Origin: Saccoglossus kowalevskii
Taxonomy: Eukaryota; Hemichordata; Enteropneusta; Harrimaniidae
NCBI RefSeq assembly: GCF_000003605.2
Contig: NW_003158749.1
Span: 18,875 to 53,834, forward strand
Direction: 5' to 3'
Length of the DNA stretch: 34,960 nt
Made by a program: the position numbers and the translations under genes. Of this stretch, positions 9,673-20,370 are shown piece by piece; positions within the stretch are counted from its first letter, which is position 1; the number at the start of each line of letters is the position of its first letter. The notes beneath the pieces are model-generated. The model was not told the DNA's origin, did not search any database, and was given only the letters and a program-made list of their open reading frames with translations.

Positions 9673-9942
9673 TCACGGTTCATACGTTTTCAATTCATCA
9701 GCGTATACATAAAATATGTACAATAAAAGTTGTTGGTCAACATTGATTTCTTTGATTGTAGTGACATCTGACGATGAGTTTTGAGTGCCGATTTGTGCAG
9801 ATGTTTGACTAACCATCAAGAGTTTTGTAAGACTGTCCCCTCTATGAGTATGATATTTTTGAATGGGTTGTTCAACACGTCTGTCTCTAACAGAAGTGGA
9901 TGATAAATTCTTAGTGTACATAGTAACATAACTTACTTGCAT
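9673..9942 (-). CDS. Hypothetical exon-like frame, 89 codons
   Basis: Minus-strand open frame of 89 codons rich in Ser, Thr and Gln, with VRDRRVEQPIQKYHTHRGDS near its start and no recognised domain. A strong donor-like GTAAGT (9937-9932) lies at its upstream edge, on the minus strand just after SEDPSATCSLSNA could be read. That suggests spliced coding sequence nearby rather than one simple exon. It may belong with the exons at 9972-10268 and 10696-10845, or to the WASP-like locus downstream on the same strand. Confidence 0.25.
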   Translation of the reverse strand: MQVSYVTMYTKNLSSTSVRDRRVEQPIQKYHTHRGDSLTKLLMVSQTSAQIGTQNSSSDVTTIKEINVDQQLLLYIFYVYADELKTYEP

Positions 9943-9971
9943 TCGACAATGAGCATGTAGCAGAAGGATCC

Positions 9972-10268
9972 TCAGACTACATTTAATTTAAAGTTGATAT
10001 CGTTCATCTGCCTCAGATCTCCCCTGATAGTAAATATATGACTGTTTGGATTAATTTCCCATTCATTGATCATGTCATCCCGATAAGCATTTTCGAGAAC
10101 TGACTTCAACCTTTCTTCCGATAAACCCAGAGTATGTGAATCAATAGTTGCAACAAGTTCATTAAACACCTGGTATGACAAGACACAATGATCATTACTA
10201 AAATTCCGCTTCCATTTTTTTAAAACAATACCAAACTCACTCTTGATATAGAATTCTAAGACAGAACA
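9972..10268 (-). CDS. Hypothetical exon, about 98 codons
   Basis: Minus-strand frame beginning after the acceptor-like TTATTGCAG (down to 10269) and ending at TGA 9974-9972. It opens CSVLEFYIKSEFGIVLKKWK and contains LGLSEERLKSVLENAYRDD, which reads like a mixed alpha-helical globular segment. It joins in phase 0 with the 50-codon exon at 10696-10845. I do not recognise the domain. The coding look (charged amphipathic helices, no low complexity) is better than for neighbouring frames. Confidence 0.4.
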   Translation of the reverse strand, partial: CSVLEFYIKSEFGIVLKKWKRNFSNDHCVLSYQVFNELVATIDSHTLGLSEERLKSVLENAYRDDMINEWEINPNSHIFTIRGDLRQMNDINFKLNVV

Positions 10269-10695
10269 CTGCAATAACGAAATTCCGTTTTCGACATCGT
10301 GAAATTTTTATGCAGAAACATAGTTTCATTCAGCCTCTTTCAGTCATAATTCAAGACAAATGAGACACAATTACAAATATAGTGGATATAGCAAATTATC
10401 TTTTTTCCTGTAATATTCGTGTGCAATCGGTAATTATGAAAATTATTTATGGGTGCACAGGGAATACATTACGTTATTATTAATATAAATTTCTGGTTAA
10501 AATAATTGTTTAAGGGTACGATTTTCTCCCATAAAACGAAAGAGTTTCACAATTTCGAAAACTGAAAGTCTTTATCGTAGTGTTACAGATGAAATACATT
10601 AACGTGCTATAGACACAATAAGTGTCGATTTTTCAAATTAAATATGTACTCCATACAAAAAATGTAAACTTATCTATAGTAACATGTATACATAC

Positions 10696-10845
10696 TGGCA
10701 AACTATTGCTGATGTTGTTCATCTCATGTTGTGTGGATTTATCTTCATAATGACACTGTGTATCATCGTTATCTCTCCTTACATTGGTGACTATTCCATT
10801 AGTCATTGCACCTATGGTTTTCTGTTCATCATCATAGAGAGTACC
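10696..10845 (-). CDS. Hypothetical exon, exactly 50 codons
   Basis: On the minus strand this exon lies between acceptor CTATATAG (ending at 10846) and donor GTATGT (10695-10690). It is exactly 150 nt, open in one frame from GGT to CCA, and encodes a polar, acidic segment starting GTLYDDEQKTIGAMTNGIV and ending EMNNISNSLP. Consensus splice signals, a whole number of codons and phase 0 agreement with the exon at 10268-9972 argue for a real gene. The product is unknown. Confidence 0.4.
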
Positions 10846-10868
10846 CTATATAATTCAAAATAAAAAGA

Positions 10869-12041
10869 ACTCCCATGTGGTTAAGTTATTGGAGGCACGA
10901 AGTACAAATAAGGAACATTGTATTTACTATACTAGAAGAACATCTTCAATACACATAAAGCCAAAAATTGTGTTTATTGCAGCTTGTCTTTGTAAATTTA
11001 TATTTACAGTAAATAAATGTCCTTCCAAAAGAGCAAATATAGCATATACAAGCAATGATCAGGGTGGTTCAAAAGTTCAACAATAAATGCTCAGTTCAAT
11101 TATAAATGTTTAATGAAATAACGACCATATATGAAAACTTGATATTTTGGTCATATATCTTGTCAGACAACAACATTATAGAATTATGCATGTCTCTATC
11201 TGCAACAGTACATAATATGTTACAGTCATGCTTATTATTGAGGTCCCATGCCAATAAATATTAATTATCAATTAGTCACATCGAATTGTCAGATGCCTTC
11301 ATTATAGCACTGGTTGCATGCCACTATCTGCAGCAATGCTTAGTACATTACAGTTATGCATAATAAGAAGGACCCGTGAATCTATATATACAAACTAGTT
11401 GATAATTACGCATGAACATCAACCTTGAAGTCATCAGATATGTGGATTATCAAGCAACTATTTGAGTGGTACTCTGATAGTTCTTTGTAAATATAAATTT
11501 ATTTATGCAAATTAGGCAATTAGCAAGCATAACATTGAACTGAACATGTAAACGGTTTATCCCAGTTGCCATTGAATTTGATGTGTAGTTGAGGTATTGG
11601 AGGAAAAGCTAAATATTGACTAAGTAATATGTAAATTAAGTTATTATTATGCATCCAAGTTTCAGTTGAATAGTTTTTAGGAAAAAATGAAAAGGCTTAA
11701 AATTGGCTAATAAATAAGTAATCAGTACTTATTTATTAGCCAAATTTAAGCCTTTTCATTTCACCTGGAAACTAATCAGGTCTGGTAATTTTCTCAGAGC
11801 AGCTATGTATCAAGTTTCATTAAAGAAGGAGAAACAAGCGTATTATAATTGGCTAATTATTATGCAAATTAGGGAATTAATCTGCACAATTTTCAACTAA
11901 GAACAAATCAGGTCTGAGCATTATTTATTATGTACCAAGTTTAATTAAAATCAGACAATTGGTCCTTGAGATAACAGTAGAACAGACAAAGACGGACTTA
12001 CAACATGAAAAGACTCCCATTGTGTTCTTCGCATGGGAGTC
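10869..12041. repeat. Composite AT-rich repeat with ACTCCCATG ends
   Basis: ACTCCCATG occurs at 10869-10877, and its reverse complement closes the unit at about 12033-12041, so the ends are short inverted repeats. The right end also forms its own stem: GACTCCCAT (12012-12020) with ATGGGAGTC (12033-12041). Inside are duplicated pieces. One pair begins CATGTCTCTATCTGCAACAG at about 11189 and CATGCCACTATCTGCAGCAA at about 11319. Others are blocks around ATGCAAATTAGG and TCAGGTCTG near 11505-11530, 11770-11790, 11860-11880 and 11909-11920. It looks like a non-autonomous, repeat-built mobile element. No coding region is supported, and the superfamily is unknown. Confidence 0.45.
11685..11761. repeat. 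Near-perfect 36 bp hairpin
   Basis: The left arm 11685-11720 and right arm 11726-11761 are reverse complements with one mismatch over 36 bp, around the 5 nt loop ATCAG. The arms end in CTAATAAATAAGTA. The structure sits inside the AT-rich repeat and may be a recent palindromic duplication or the centre of a foldback element. Confidence 0.9.
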
Positions 12042-12667
12042 AACATCTATTTTTCTATTATTTTCTATTCTTGTCATGCTCAGTTGAAATTAAATTCCGT
12101 TATTTATGAACAGTAGGGTATAATCACGATTTAATTTTTTTGGATAAAAAATGTTAGCAAATGCACATAAACCATCAAATAAAGCCACATTTATATTTCA
12201 ATTATATACGTTTTTTTGTAAAAATAGAAATAAAATAGAAATTTCCCCTGGCTTCTGATTGCTTGATACCTGGTGCATATTTTAATAATACTAAGGTGTG
12301 TACTAGTGCTTTATTTCCAATGAATGCTGTATTGGCAACATAAATATCCTGTCATATGTCACGTTTTGGAACTGTGTCAAATATTTATAGTTATTAATAT
12401 CATATTGATATTCAGTGCGGCATGTAATTGGTAACCGATATAGCTCCATGGGACCGCATGCATAAATGATATGTCGATGTAATATGGCACTGTTTGATTT
12501 ACTAACGTCTTATGCAGAGCCTTGTAATTGTTTAATGTAATTAATGAACGTAAAACTGTCGCCCGTTGGGAATACGATAATTGATGATGACGCTGATGCT
12601 GAAGAGTATTACTAATTGACCAACACATCACCAGCTTAGGTTCAGTGCAGCTATCACACACATACCT
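12042..12667. other. No gene seen
   Basis: AT-rich sequence between the repeat above and the 3' end of the LINE. The minus-strand frame 12661-12377 has no recognised domain and overlaps the region just beyond the LINE tail. No feature supported. Confidence 0.4.
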
Positions 12668-15440
12668 ATCTAATTTTTTTTATTTAACAAAAACATTTAC
12701 ATACAAAATTATAAAAAACAAAACAAAACAAAAACAACAGCCAATGCTGTTTGCCAACTGCTACTTAGACAAGTAAACTAGTCCGCTAAGTATTGCGTAA
12801 GTGGTCCCCATCGGTTTCTGAATAGGGCACTTTTGTCAATGAATCTGTCAAGACTTTTTTCTAAATTAAACACTTTTTTTAATTTTACAAATGAATAGTC
12901 TGATTGAGGATACTTTTCTGTATTGTCTACAATCATATATAAAATGTTTTGCAATGGATTTAATGTAATTCAAAATAATCTGAAGATTAGAGGATCCAGT
13001 AATGATAATATCATTTGTCAACTGTAAATGCATGTTACTAGTTTTGTTCCACCATTCGACAATGTCTGCCCAAAACAATTTTACAGGGGTGCAACCACAG
13101 AATATATGAAAAACAGTTTCACTATGCACATTGCAAAAACTGCACTTATCACTGTCATTAATTTCCCATTTGTGTAACCAATATTGGTAGCAAGAACATT
13201 TTGCATAATTTTATACTGAAAAACCTTCGTTTATGAATTTATTGCTACTACATGTGGAAGCTGAAATATTTCATCCCAGTTTGCCACAGTGTAAGGCCTG
13301 CTTATCGCAATTGAGACGGCCACCCACAGAACTCACACTGGACAGGGGGTTCTTTCACTGCTAGTATGGGGTAGACAAGACAATAGTACTGGAAATGAAA
13401 TACACATACGCCAAAATATCGAGTTAAAGCTCCTGGCTTAAATACCTCTCAAAATAATTACAAGAAATAAAGCACAGAAAAATACAATGAATAAAGCCAT
13501 TAAAATAGGGGATTGCTTAGGGAAGTGTGCTTTGGTGATAACTCACAGTTCCAAGATGTATTAATGAACGACAGTCAATGGCTTCTGCAACACAACGACG
13601 TAGAAATACAGGAGTCTTGCTTGTAGAGCAACGTTGGTATTCTGGGGGGCACCGCTAAAAGCAGGAGATCGCAGAGCAGTTCATACAAGTCTCACAGAAT
13701 GATGGTTGTAGCCTGTAATATCGTATCGTAGCAGAACACACTTGAAAGCAAGTTGAAGTGACAGACACCAAGTTGAAATGATCGACCCCAAACTGTCCTG
13801 AGTCTGTTCAAACAGATCTTGAAAATACCATATTTCAGCTTGCATCATGTTTCTGTTGAAGATTGGCTTATTATTAATAAGTACATTTCTATTGTTCCAG
13901 ACAAAGCAAGACTCGCTACCGGAATTTGCTTGTGACTAGGAAAATAACATTTCTGTATAATAAATTGGTAGGTCCGTATAATATTTAATATCATAATTAC
14001 ATAATAAAAATAGTTGTAAACCACCATATTTATGCATATAATTGTGGAGATATGAACAATCCTGGTAAAACACTAAGTGTCGTTTCAACCACACAATTTA
14101 TGATGATGCAATCATAATTGGCAAGTGCGGAGCTCTTAAACCACCCCCATTAAGATCCAAATTTAATCTATCTCTACGCACCTTTTCGTTTTTGTTAGCC
14201 ATTCATTTGTTTGATAAATTATTTGGGACATGTAACAAATTAGCGGGGAACAAGAATTTAAGATAATATATGTTTTGGCGATTTGTATTCTTCCTAGAAG
14301 CGTGAGGTTTCTGGATCTCCAAATATTAAAACAACCGGCAGCTTCTACGATTCTTTTTTTAAAAATTCAATTCTTTTGATCGCATTTCATCGTACGAGAT
14401 ATGTATTCCTAGTATCTTGATAGGCGTGTCAGGCCATTTAATACCCAATGGTTAATCTTTCCTGTAACGAAGTGACCCAATTTACATAGCTTCGGTTTTG
14501 TCATTATTAATTTTAAGACCAGACATTTTTCCAAAGCATTTTATAACGGAAATTAACGATTTGGCTGAATTTAAATCATGCAAGAGGGCAGTGGTATCAT
14601 CCGCATATTGCTCCAATTTGATTACATCATTGTGAATATGAATACATTTAATGTCATTGTTATATCTAATTGCAATCGCCATAAGTTCGACTGCGATCAA
14701 AAATAGGTAAGGCGATAATGGATCTCCTTGCCTAGTACCTCTACTGATATTAAAATAACCAGAGATAACCCCATTGTTCATAATGCAACTAGAAACGTTT
14801 TTATATATACATCTGACCCAGTTAATGAAGTATGGACCAACATTAAATTTCTCGAGCGCCAGATTCAAAAAAGATCAATTAATCGAATCAAACGCCTTCT
14901 GGAAATCTATGCATAAAAGAATGCCGGGAATGTTATTATCTTTGGTGTGGTTCAAAACGTCCACAATATTACGAATCGTTTCTCCAATATAACGCCCCTG
15001 AACGTAGGCAGCCTGGTTCTCATGAATAATGTGAGGTAGAACCTTGGATATTCGTTTTGCCAGAGCCTTCAATCCGATTTTATAATCAACATTTAAGAGC
15101 GAGATAGGGTGCCAATTGTGCAGCTTTAAACGATCTTTTCCCTTCTTGTCAATCAGAGTTATTACAGCTTGCTTATGAGAATTACCAAGTATCTAATTGG
15201 TATTTCCTCAATAAATGAAGTCAAGATTTGAACATGTTGGAAGCCCGAGTACAGAGAATAGGCGTCCTGGGTAGTTGCGCAGATAAACAGATAAACTGAC
15301 CAAAAAGTTAGTAAGTTCTCTCTGGGAAAATAGTTGTTCAGCCAAGATTCGGTCTGCATAGCCTGATGTAAATATAACATCATCGCAATATTTTCCAGGC
15401 AAATGTATGAAATACGACCTGATTGAAATTTTAATCATTA
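12668..15440 (-). mobile_element. Inactive LINE (L1-like reverse transcriptase), 5' truncated
   Basis: The minus strand carries a decayed LINE ORF2. From 15180 downwards come QAVITLIDKKGKDRLKLHNW, HPISLLNVDYKIGLKALAKR and GRYIGETIRNIVDVL, then IDFQKAFDSIN followed by TGA (14877-14875). Next are GTRQGDPLSPYLFLIAVELM and QYADDTTALLHD, the catalytic YADD box. A TAA at 14484-14482 interrupts the thumb just after DKTEAM. Downstream fragments (PVASLALSGTIEMYLL, CW.LKYGIFKICL) lead to a zinc-knuckle-like CSFCN..SETVFHIFCGC and LFWADIVEWW at about 13150-13030. The unit ends in an A-rich tail, seen as a T run at 12675-12682 on +. Stops and frameshifts make it inactive. No endonuclease domain was identified; the piece at 15200-15440 is only weakly alignable. 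Confidence 0.8.
13290..13800. repeat. Probable insertion inside the LINE
   Basis: LINE protein similarity runs up to about 13805 on one side (KYGIFKICLNR) and resumes at about 13285 (ANWDEIFQLPHV). The roughly 510 bp between them has no open frame of the LINE type and higher GC. The simplest reading is a later insertion of another repeat. Its ends and target duplication were not resolved. Confidence 0.4.
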
Positions 15441-16451
15441 TTTAAGTTATTATACTTTAATTCCTTTAGTTGTTTGGGGAAAAACTTGTTAATATAATGC
15501 TGTTCCAATATCGATTTGCGTGATAACAAATTTGGGCCAGCTTATTTTTGTTAGAAGTTGGTCTTCAGACTTTATTGGTCTTTCTAATCTGGAGCAATAA
15601 AGATATTACTATCCGCATATTTCAAATTATCCTGTTTTACTATTGTAAACTTCATCCCATCATTGTGTAGTTGATCCATACAGTGAACACTATTACAATT
15701 ATCATCATTGACAAATTTAGTAGAAGGCAAACTTGAATGAAAAATCTTCGGACTGTCCTGCAGCATGAAAATGAGAAAAAAAATTCCAGATGAAACAGAT
15801 TAATATAGATTTCCAATATAAAACAAAAGTTCTACAAAATATGTATGACTTCTCACTTTTAGTTGTTGGTTCAGATACCCAACTGCATCAAGTATTGCAT
15901 CTTAATTTTCTTTTTCACAGATTTCAATTTTTTTCCTTTAAGTTTAAAGTCAAATTCAAAATTCAACACGAATTACAATGGCTTAATTAAACTACTTTGA
16001 AATAAGTAGAAATAACCGAATTTCAAAAACCGCAATCATCTCATAAAAAATAAGTATAAAAATACAACTCAATGTATCAAGAAACGATTGATCACATTAT
16101 AGAACACTATATTACAATAAAGCAAATAATCAATGAGATTAAGAGCGGCTCGTTTTTCGAAAACAGTCAGCATTTCCAACTTCATATTAGCCACAATCAA
16201 GAACATCTTCTCGCTTTTCTCTGTCTTTTAACCAATTTTTGGAGAACATTCTTCTCTATTGTATTTTGTAGAAATTCATTTGGATAAATGGATGGGTATG
16301 TCATTGCTTCTTATTTTTTCATAGTAGTATTATAGGAATAAAGAAGTCAGCAATTCAAGACATGTCGTGACGTGAAGCTTGGCAATTGTTTTTTTTCGAA
16401 TACTTTACAATGCTTTATATTTGTCAGATACATTCTCTTTTTAGGTTTTAC
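15441..16451. other. No gene seen
   Basis: AT-rich sequence between the LINE and the kinase pseudogene. Some minus-strand segments (15766-15584) could be remnants of the LINE 5' part, but no motif confirms this. No death-domain exon of the kinase was recognised here. Confidence 0.35.
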
Positions 16452-19112
16452 CTCTAAAAGAAGGTCTTTTCTTAGGATTGTCGTCCCAGCACACTTTCAT
16501 CACATTTCGCATGGCACCCGGACATTTCGGCGGAATTAATTTAGTATCAGCTCGTTGACCCCGTATTACTGCTCTTATTAAATGATTCTGATTTGTTGCA
16601 TCTGTCGTAAATAATAAAATATTCCATGCGCAGTTTATGAGATCGCTCTACTGATCGATTAGAAGCATCGTTAATAATTTATATTTTTATATTTACTTTT
16701 ATTTTTTTTTATTTGTCACAATTTGCAATAGAGTCACAGCAAAGCTGACAATAAAAGAACAAGTGCATTATTCAAGGCAATAGTAACAATATATTGACCA
16801 TAAATAACCCAGATATATTGAATGGTTTTTCAAACATCATCGCACACAAATTACACGTTGTTTAATTGAAACAATATAATTACCACCACTACCAAAATCA
16901 ACATCATCATAAACTTCACCATGTAGGTCTGAGCGAATGTATTACGTCTACATATTTACTTGTAAACGTCGAATTTGTAATCTGGTGCTTTATTCACATC
17001 ACTCAGGTTTTCTGGTGGTATATGCGATGTTGTTCCCATGTATGAACACATGCTTTCGGTAAAGTTTATAATGAAATACATCTGGATATATTTCTTCCAT
17101 GTTGCTAAACCAAAGTCTGAAATCTGAGAGATGTACACACACATGTTATGCATAGAAATTGTGAACTATAAAATGTCAAAATAACATTTATATTCAATAT
17201 AATAATTACAACTCACCTTTGCTTTAAATCATTCTCCTACAAGAACGTTGTCCACCTTCAAATCCCTGTGTACAATGTTAGCTGTCTCATGGAGGTAGTT
17301 CATTCTTAATACTATATTGTATATCATGCGTATTTTCATTGCCCATGGATTATCAAATAAATTTACTTTGGTACTTCTTTATGGAACCATGGCACATGTA
17401 CTCTAGCACAAGACAGTAGTAAGATGGGTCAATCAAAATACTGAATAGTGTTATTAACGAACATCGATCATTTTCGCTGCTTCATCTTCTAGTTCGCAAC
17501 GCCCCCTGTAAATATATTCAATTAAAATTCACTTTTGAGGACAAACATATACAACAAATCGAATTACGCAATTTAGTGGTTGTTTCGTATTATCACACAT
17601 GTATTGTTATGTTCTATGTGAGCTCCACACAGCCTTATTTGAATATACAAAACTTGACGCAACAACTGGTGCTTCAGTGTAGACCTGACGTTTGAGCGCT
17701 TAGAGCTTTGTCGGGAGAAAATGTCTGTAAAATATTTTTGAAAGCTTTTATTTACTTTTAAAATGGTGTTGCGGTTCAATAGTTATAAGTTGTCTATTAA
17801 ACTATTTATACACAATAGTTGTTAGATGGTGATGCAATAGTCATGAGTATAAAGACTTGATTGGGTATTATGACGATGGGATAATGTTTTGCAACATGGA
17901 GAAAAAGAGGTTACTTTATTAAAATACAAATTACTTAACAATTGGCTGATTTCCCCCTTTAATTTATCAATTTTTATACCAAGTATACTTATCATTTCAG
18001 TAACATGTAGTGCTATATTATTGGTATAGTCATGGTTCGTAATTAACGAAACGTAAATCAAAATATATAATATACTAAAATTAAATATCAAAAGTTGGTA
18101 TTAATTACTATTTTTAAAACAGACTCAATGGTGGATATACAAGCACTACTTTTTTAACTAAAAGATCCAAAATACCTAAAAATGAAATAACTTTTTTTCA
18201 AAATACCAGGTTACCCAAAATTACCCTTTTGTCAGTGTGGCCTACTTCTAAATTAGCTTTAGTTTAAACGTGATTTTCAGTTTAAGGCACGCTATGAGTA
18301 AAGTTATTCCTGGTCACTGCAGACAAATGTTCACACCTTGCGTTAACAAAATCACATACGTGTTACATTAGTCAACAACTACATGACAGTGTATACAATT
18401 CTCTTATACTGTTATTTACATAGTTAGCTCAGCAGAAAATACGCAATTAGGAACAACCAGCGACAGCGCCAGTAGCCAATAAGCGATCGTGTTACCGCTG
18501 GTGATATTCTGCAGTTACTGTGATACAAGACATATAGTGTTCTTGGCCACAATTTCCTGCTGGAAACTATGAAGCAGCTTGTCTGGAAGTTTCAGTGTGT
18601 TGCTAAGAGTTGAGCTATGGACCACATATGGTGCAAATTAGGAAATTATGTTAATCTTGCCCAATACTTCAAATTGAATTAAAGCTGCCAGTGTATAATT
18701 AGCTAAAACCATGACAACAGCCTTCTGACCCGTGGTGTTTCCTTCAATGAACAGTGTTTATGTTGCACGTGGTGTCAACATAAATTAACACGTTATATCA
18801 ATTTAAATAATCACCTTATAGTGTTAACACAAACAAATACATTCGCTCAACATAAATAACCAAGGTAAGTATGATTTTAAAAAATATTACTTACTTATCT
18901 GAGATTGAAATTATTCGAATGGGTTTTTTAATAGCCACTTGCCCCCAGTCTTCGTGCTGTGCTTTATAAACCACCCCAAAACTACCTGAAGCAATACGTC
19001 TCTCATCACGGATTTTGTCGTATATTATAATATGGCAGCGACTGGGTGATCTTTCTTGTTTGGGGTGGGCGTCGGCCGTGATACATGTTATAGTTTTGCT
19101 ACCAACGTACAA
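16452..19112 (-). pseudogene. RIPK1-like protein kinase pseudogene with introns
   Basis: Minus-strand exons can be joined. Exon A (19112-18895) has the glycine loop IASGSFGVVYKAQ and the beta-3 lysine VAIKK, and ends at GTAAGT. Exon B (17505-17217), joined in phase 2, has ELEDEAAKMIDV (helix C), PSYYCLVLEYMCHGSI (hinge), MKIRMIYNIVLRMNYLHE and the catalytic loop VHRDLKVDNVLVGE, then donor GTGAGT. Exon C (17123-16960) has ISDFGLATW (DFG), GTTSHIPPENLSDVN (PPE in place of APE) and YKFDVY. Exon D (about 16650-16452) has CPGAMRNVMKVCWDDNPKKR and PSF. The PENLSDVN...FDVY block resembles PEHLNDVN...SDVYSF of human RIPK1. Lesions: indels near 17450-17464, a frame shift with stops near 17350-17360, and TGA at 17231-17229 right after the catalytic loop. 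Introns are retained, so it is a duplicated gene that decayed, not a retrocopy. The acceptor of exon D is not clear. No death domain was seen. Confidence 0.75.
17684..17715 (-). ncRNA. Degenerate hammerhead-ribozyme-like core
   Basis: On the minus strand this reads C-CCGACAA, then AGCTCTAAGCGCT (a stem II hairpin, AGC/GCT), then CAAAC and GTCAGG. A minimal type I hammerhead of Penelope-like elements has CTGANGA, stem II, GAAAC, then GTC at the cleavage site. The order and spacing fit, but the first box has two changes and GAAA is CAAA, so it should not cleave. It lies in the intron between exons A and B of the kinase pseudogene and probably belongs to a fragment of a retroelement. Confidence 0.3.
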
Positions 19113-19640
19113 AACAGCACACCCTCTTGAAAACTATTGATTGTAACTGTATATAAAATATACCGTTTTCAGTGTAAATATTCATATTTTGATCAGTCCT
19201 GTGAGTTGACAAGAACATAAGAGTCTTTGTACCCCAGCCACATTGTGAATATGCTAAGATCAAGGTCACATTTTTGACAAATATTATTGAGCTACAGACA
19301 GAATATTCAGAAGTTAAAACTCATGTCCGTCATGTAAACCACAGGATATGACAAATTTCAGGACAAAAGGTCAAAGGTCTAGATCACAATGTGCGTGTAT
19401 GTGTGTTTGTACTATGGAATATGACCTGGGGAAAATACTGTAGCCAGTGTTATTACAATTGACACACTTATTTCCTGTGCGACCGACAAGACTTTGTTAC
19501 ATTTCGCGGTCAAAGGCCAAGGTCACAGTACGAGTTTATGTATTTGTTGTGTATGACTGCAGGGGGAAATATGTCAGACGTGTTCCACATGCGACTAACA
19601 ACAGCTGGACGCATTTTCGGTACGATAAAAAATACTGATG
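19113..19640 (+). repeat. AGGTCA-rich dispersed repeat
   Basis: The segment holds several nuclear-receptor-type half sites. AAGGTCA is at 19262-19268. A direct repeat with one-base spacing, AGGTCA-A-AGGTCT, is at 19368-19380. GGTCAAAGG and CCAAGGTCA are at 19508-19525. Phrases such as 'caaggtcaca' next to 'atatgac' are typical of dispersed repeats in molluscan and brachiopod genomes, to my knowledge. No gene is supported; the + frame at 19447-19638 has no recognised domain. Confidence 0.35.
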
Positions 19641-20256
19641 ACGATTTCCCGCTCATTCAAATCCTTATTATTAAATCAAGTAAATAAATGAATATTTAAT
19701 TTCAATAAATTGAGAACATTTACGAAAAATATGACTCTACGCAAACCATCACCTCATTTCTTTATTGTATGGCAGACTCAATGGTAAATAACTACTAAAT
19801 GACGGTATCAGCGGGTCACTGAAAGGCGTCTGGAATGAGAATGAAGGACACACAAGCGATTGCACATAAATACCAATAATGTTTGTACTAATATTATAAT
19901 ACGATAATGATAAAAAAGTCCTATTTTTATTGTCAAAAACAGCCGTGAAATGATTAATTACTAGTGTACGATTACCGAAGTGTACACCGCTGTTACGATT
20001 TATAAAGGTCATTATTTGTCATGTACAGGTTTCTTTATGCACAAGTCGAATCTCGGACTCCGAATACAAGTCATATCATTAATGCCATGTAGTAAAATCT
20101 TTTTCAAAAAAAATCCATGACATACTGAAATATCTGTGAAGCCTATATCTGTGTTCTTATAGATGACTTTGCGCCCTGCTGATCGTCATATGCTTTAATA
20201 TCAAATAGCTTGTACTTGTGGGCCACCGTATAGACAAATCCCCGCAGGTAAAGTGA
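19641..20256. other. No gene seen
   Basis: Non-coding sequence upstream of the + fucosyltransferase-like gene. The minus frame 20012-19749 has no recognised domain. Promoter elements may lie here but none is convincing. Confidence 0.4.
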
Positions 20257-20350
20257 TCACGTGACTCTATTGACTTGGAATACTGAAAGGTGGATCTGCC
20301 TCCAGCCCTAAACCAACAAAAGCTGGTTTAGTGTATAAGTATATTTATAG
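20257..20350 (+). promoter_or_regulatory. Candidate proximal promoter elements
   Basis: Upstream of the ATG at 20371 are three items. The first is the palindromic E-box octamer TCACGTGA (20257-20264), which is the core bound by MiT/TFE and USF factors. The second is an inverted repeat CTAAACCA (20308-20315) with TGGTTTAG (20324-20331), perfect over 8 bp. The third is a TATA-like tatatttatag at about 20339-20349. The TATA is only about 20-30 bp from the ATG, so the transcript would start almost at the start codon, or the TATA is not used. Confidence 0.3.
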
Positions 20351-20370
20351 AATATTCGGCATGTATCAAG

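Noticed and set aside
14728-14992. + frames of 62 and 72 codons
   Set aside because: They are antisense to the LINE reverse transcriptase, which explains the sequence fully.
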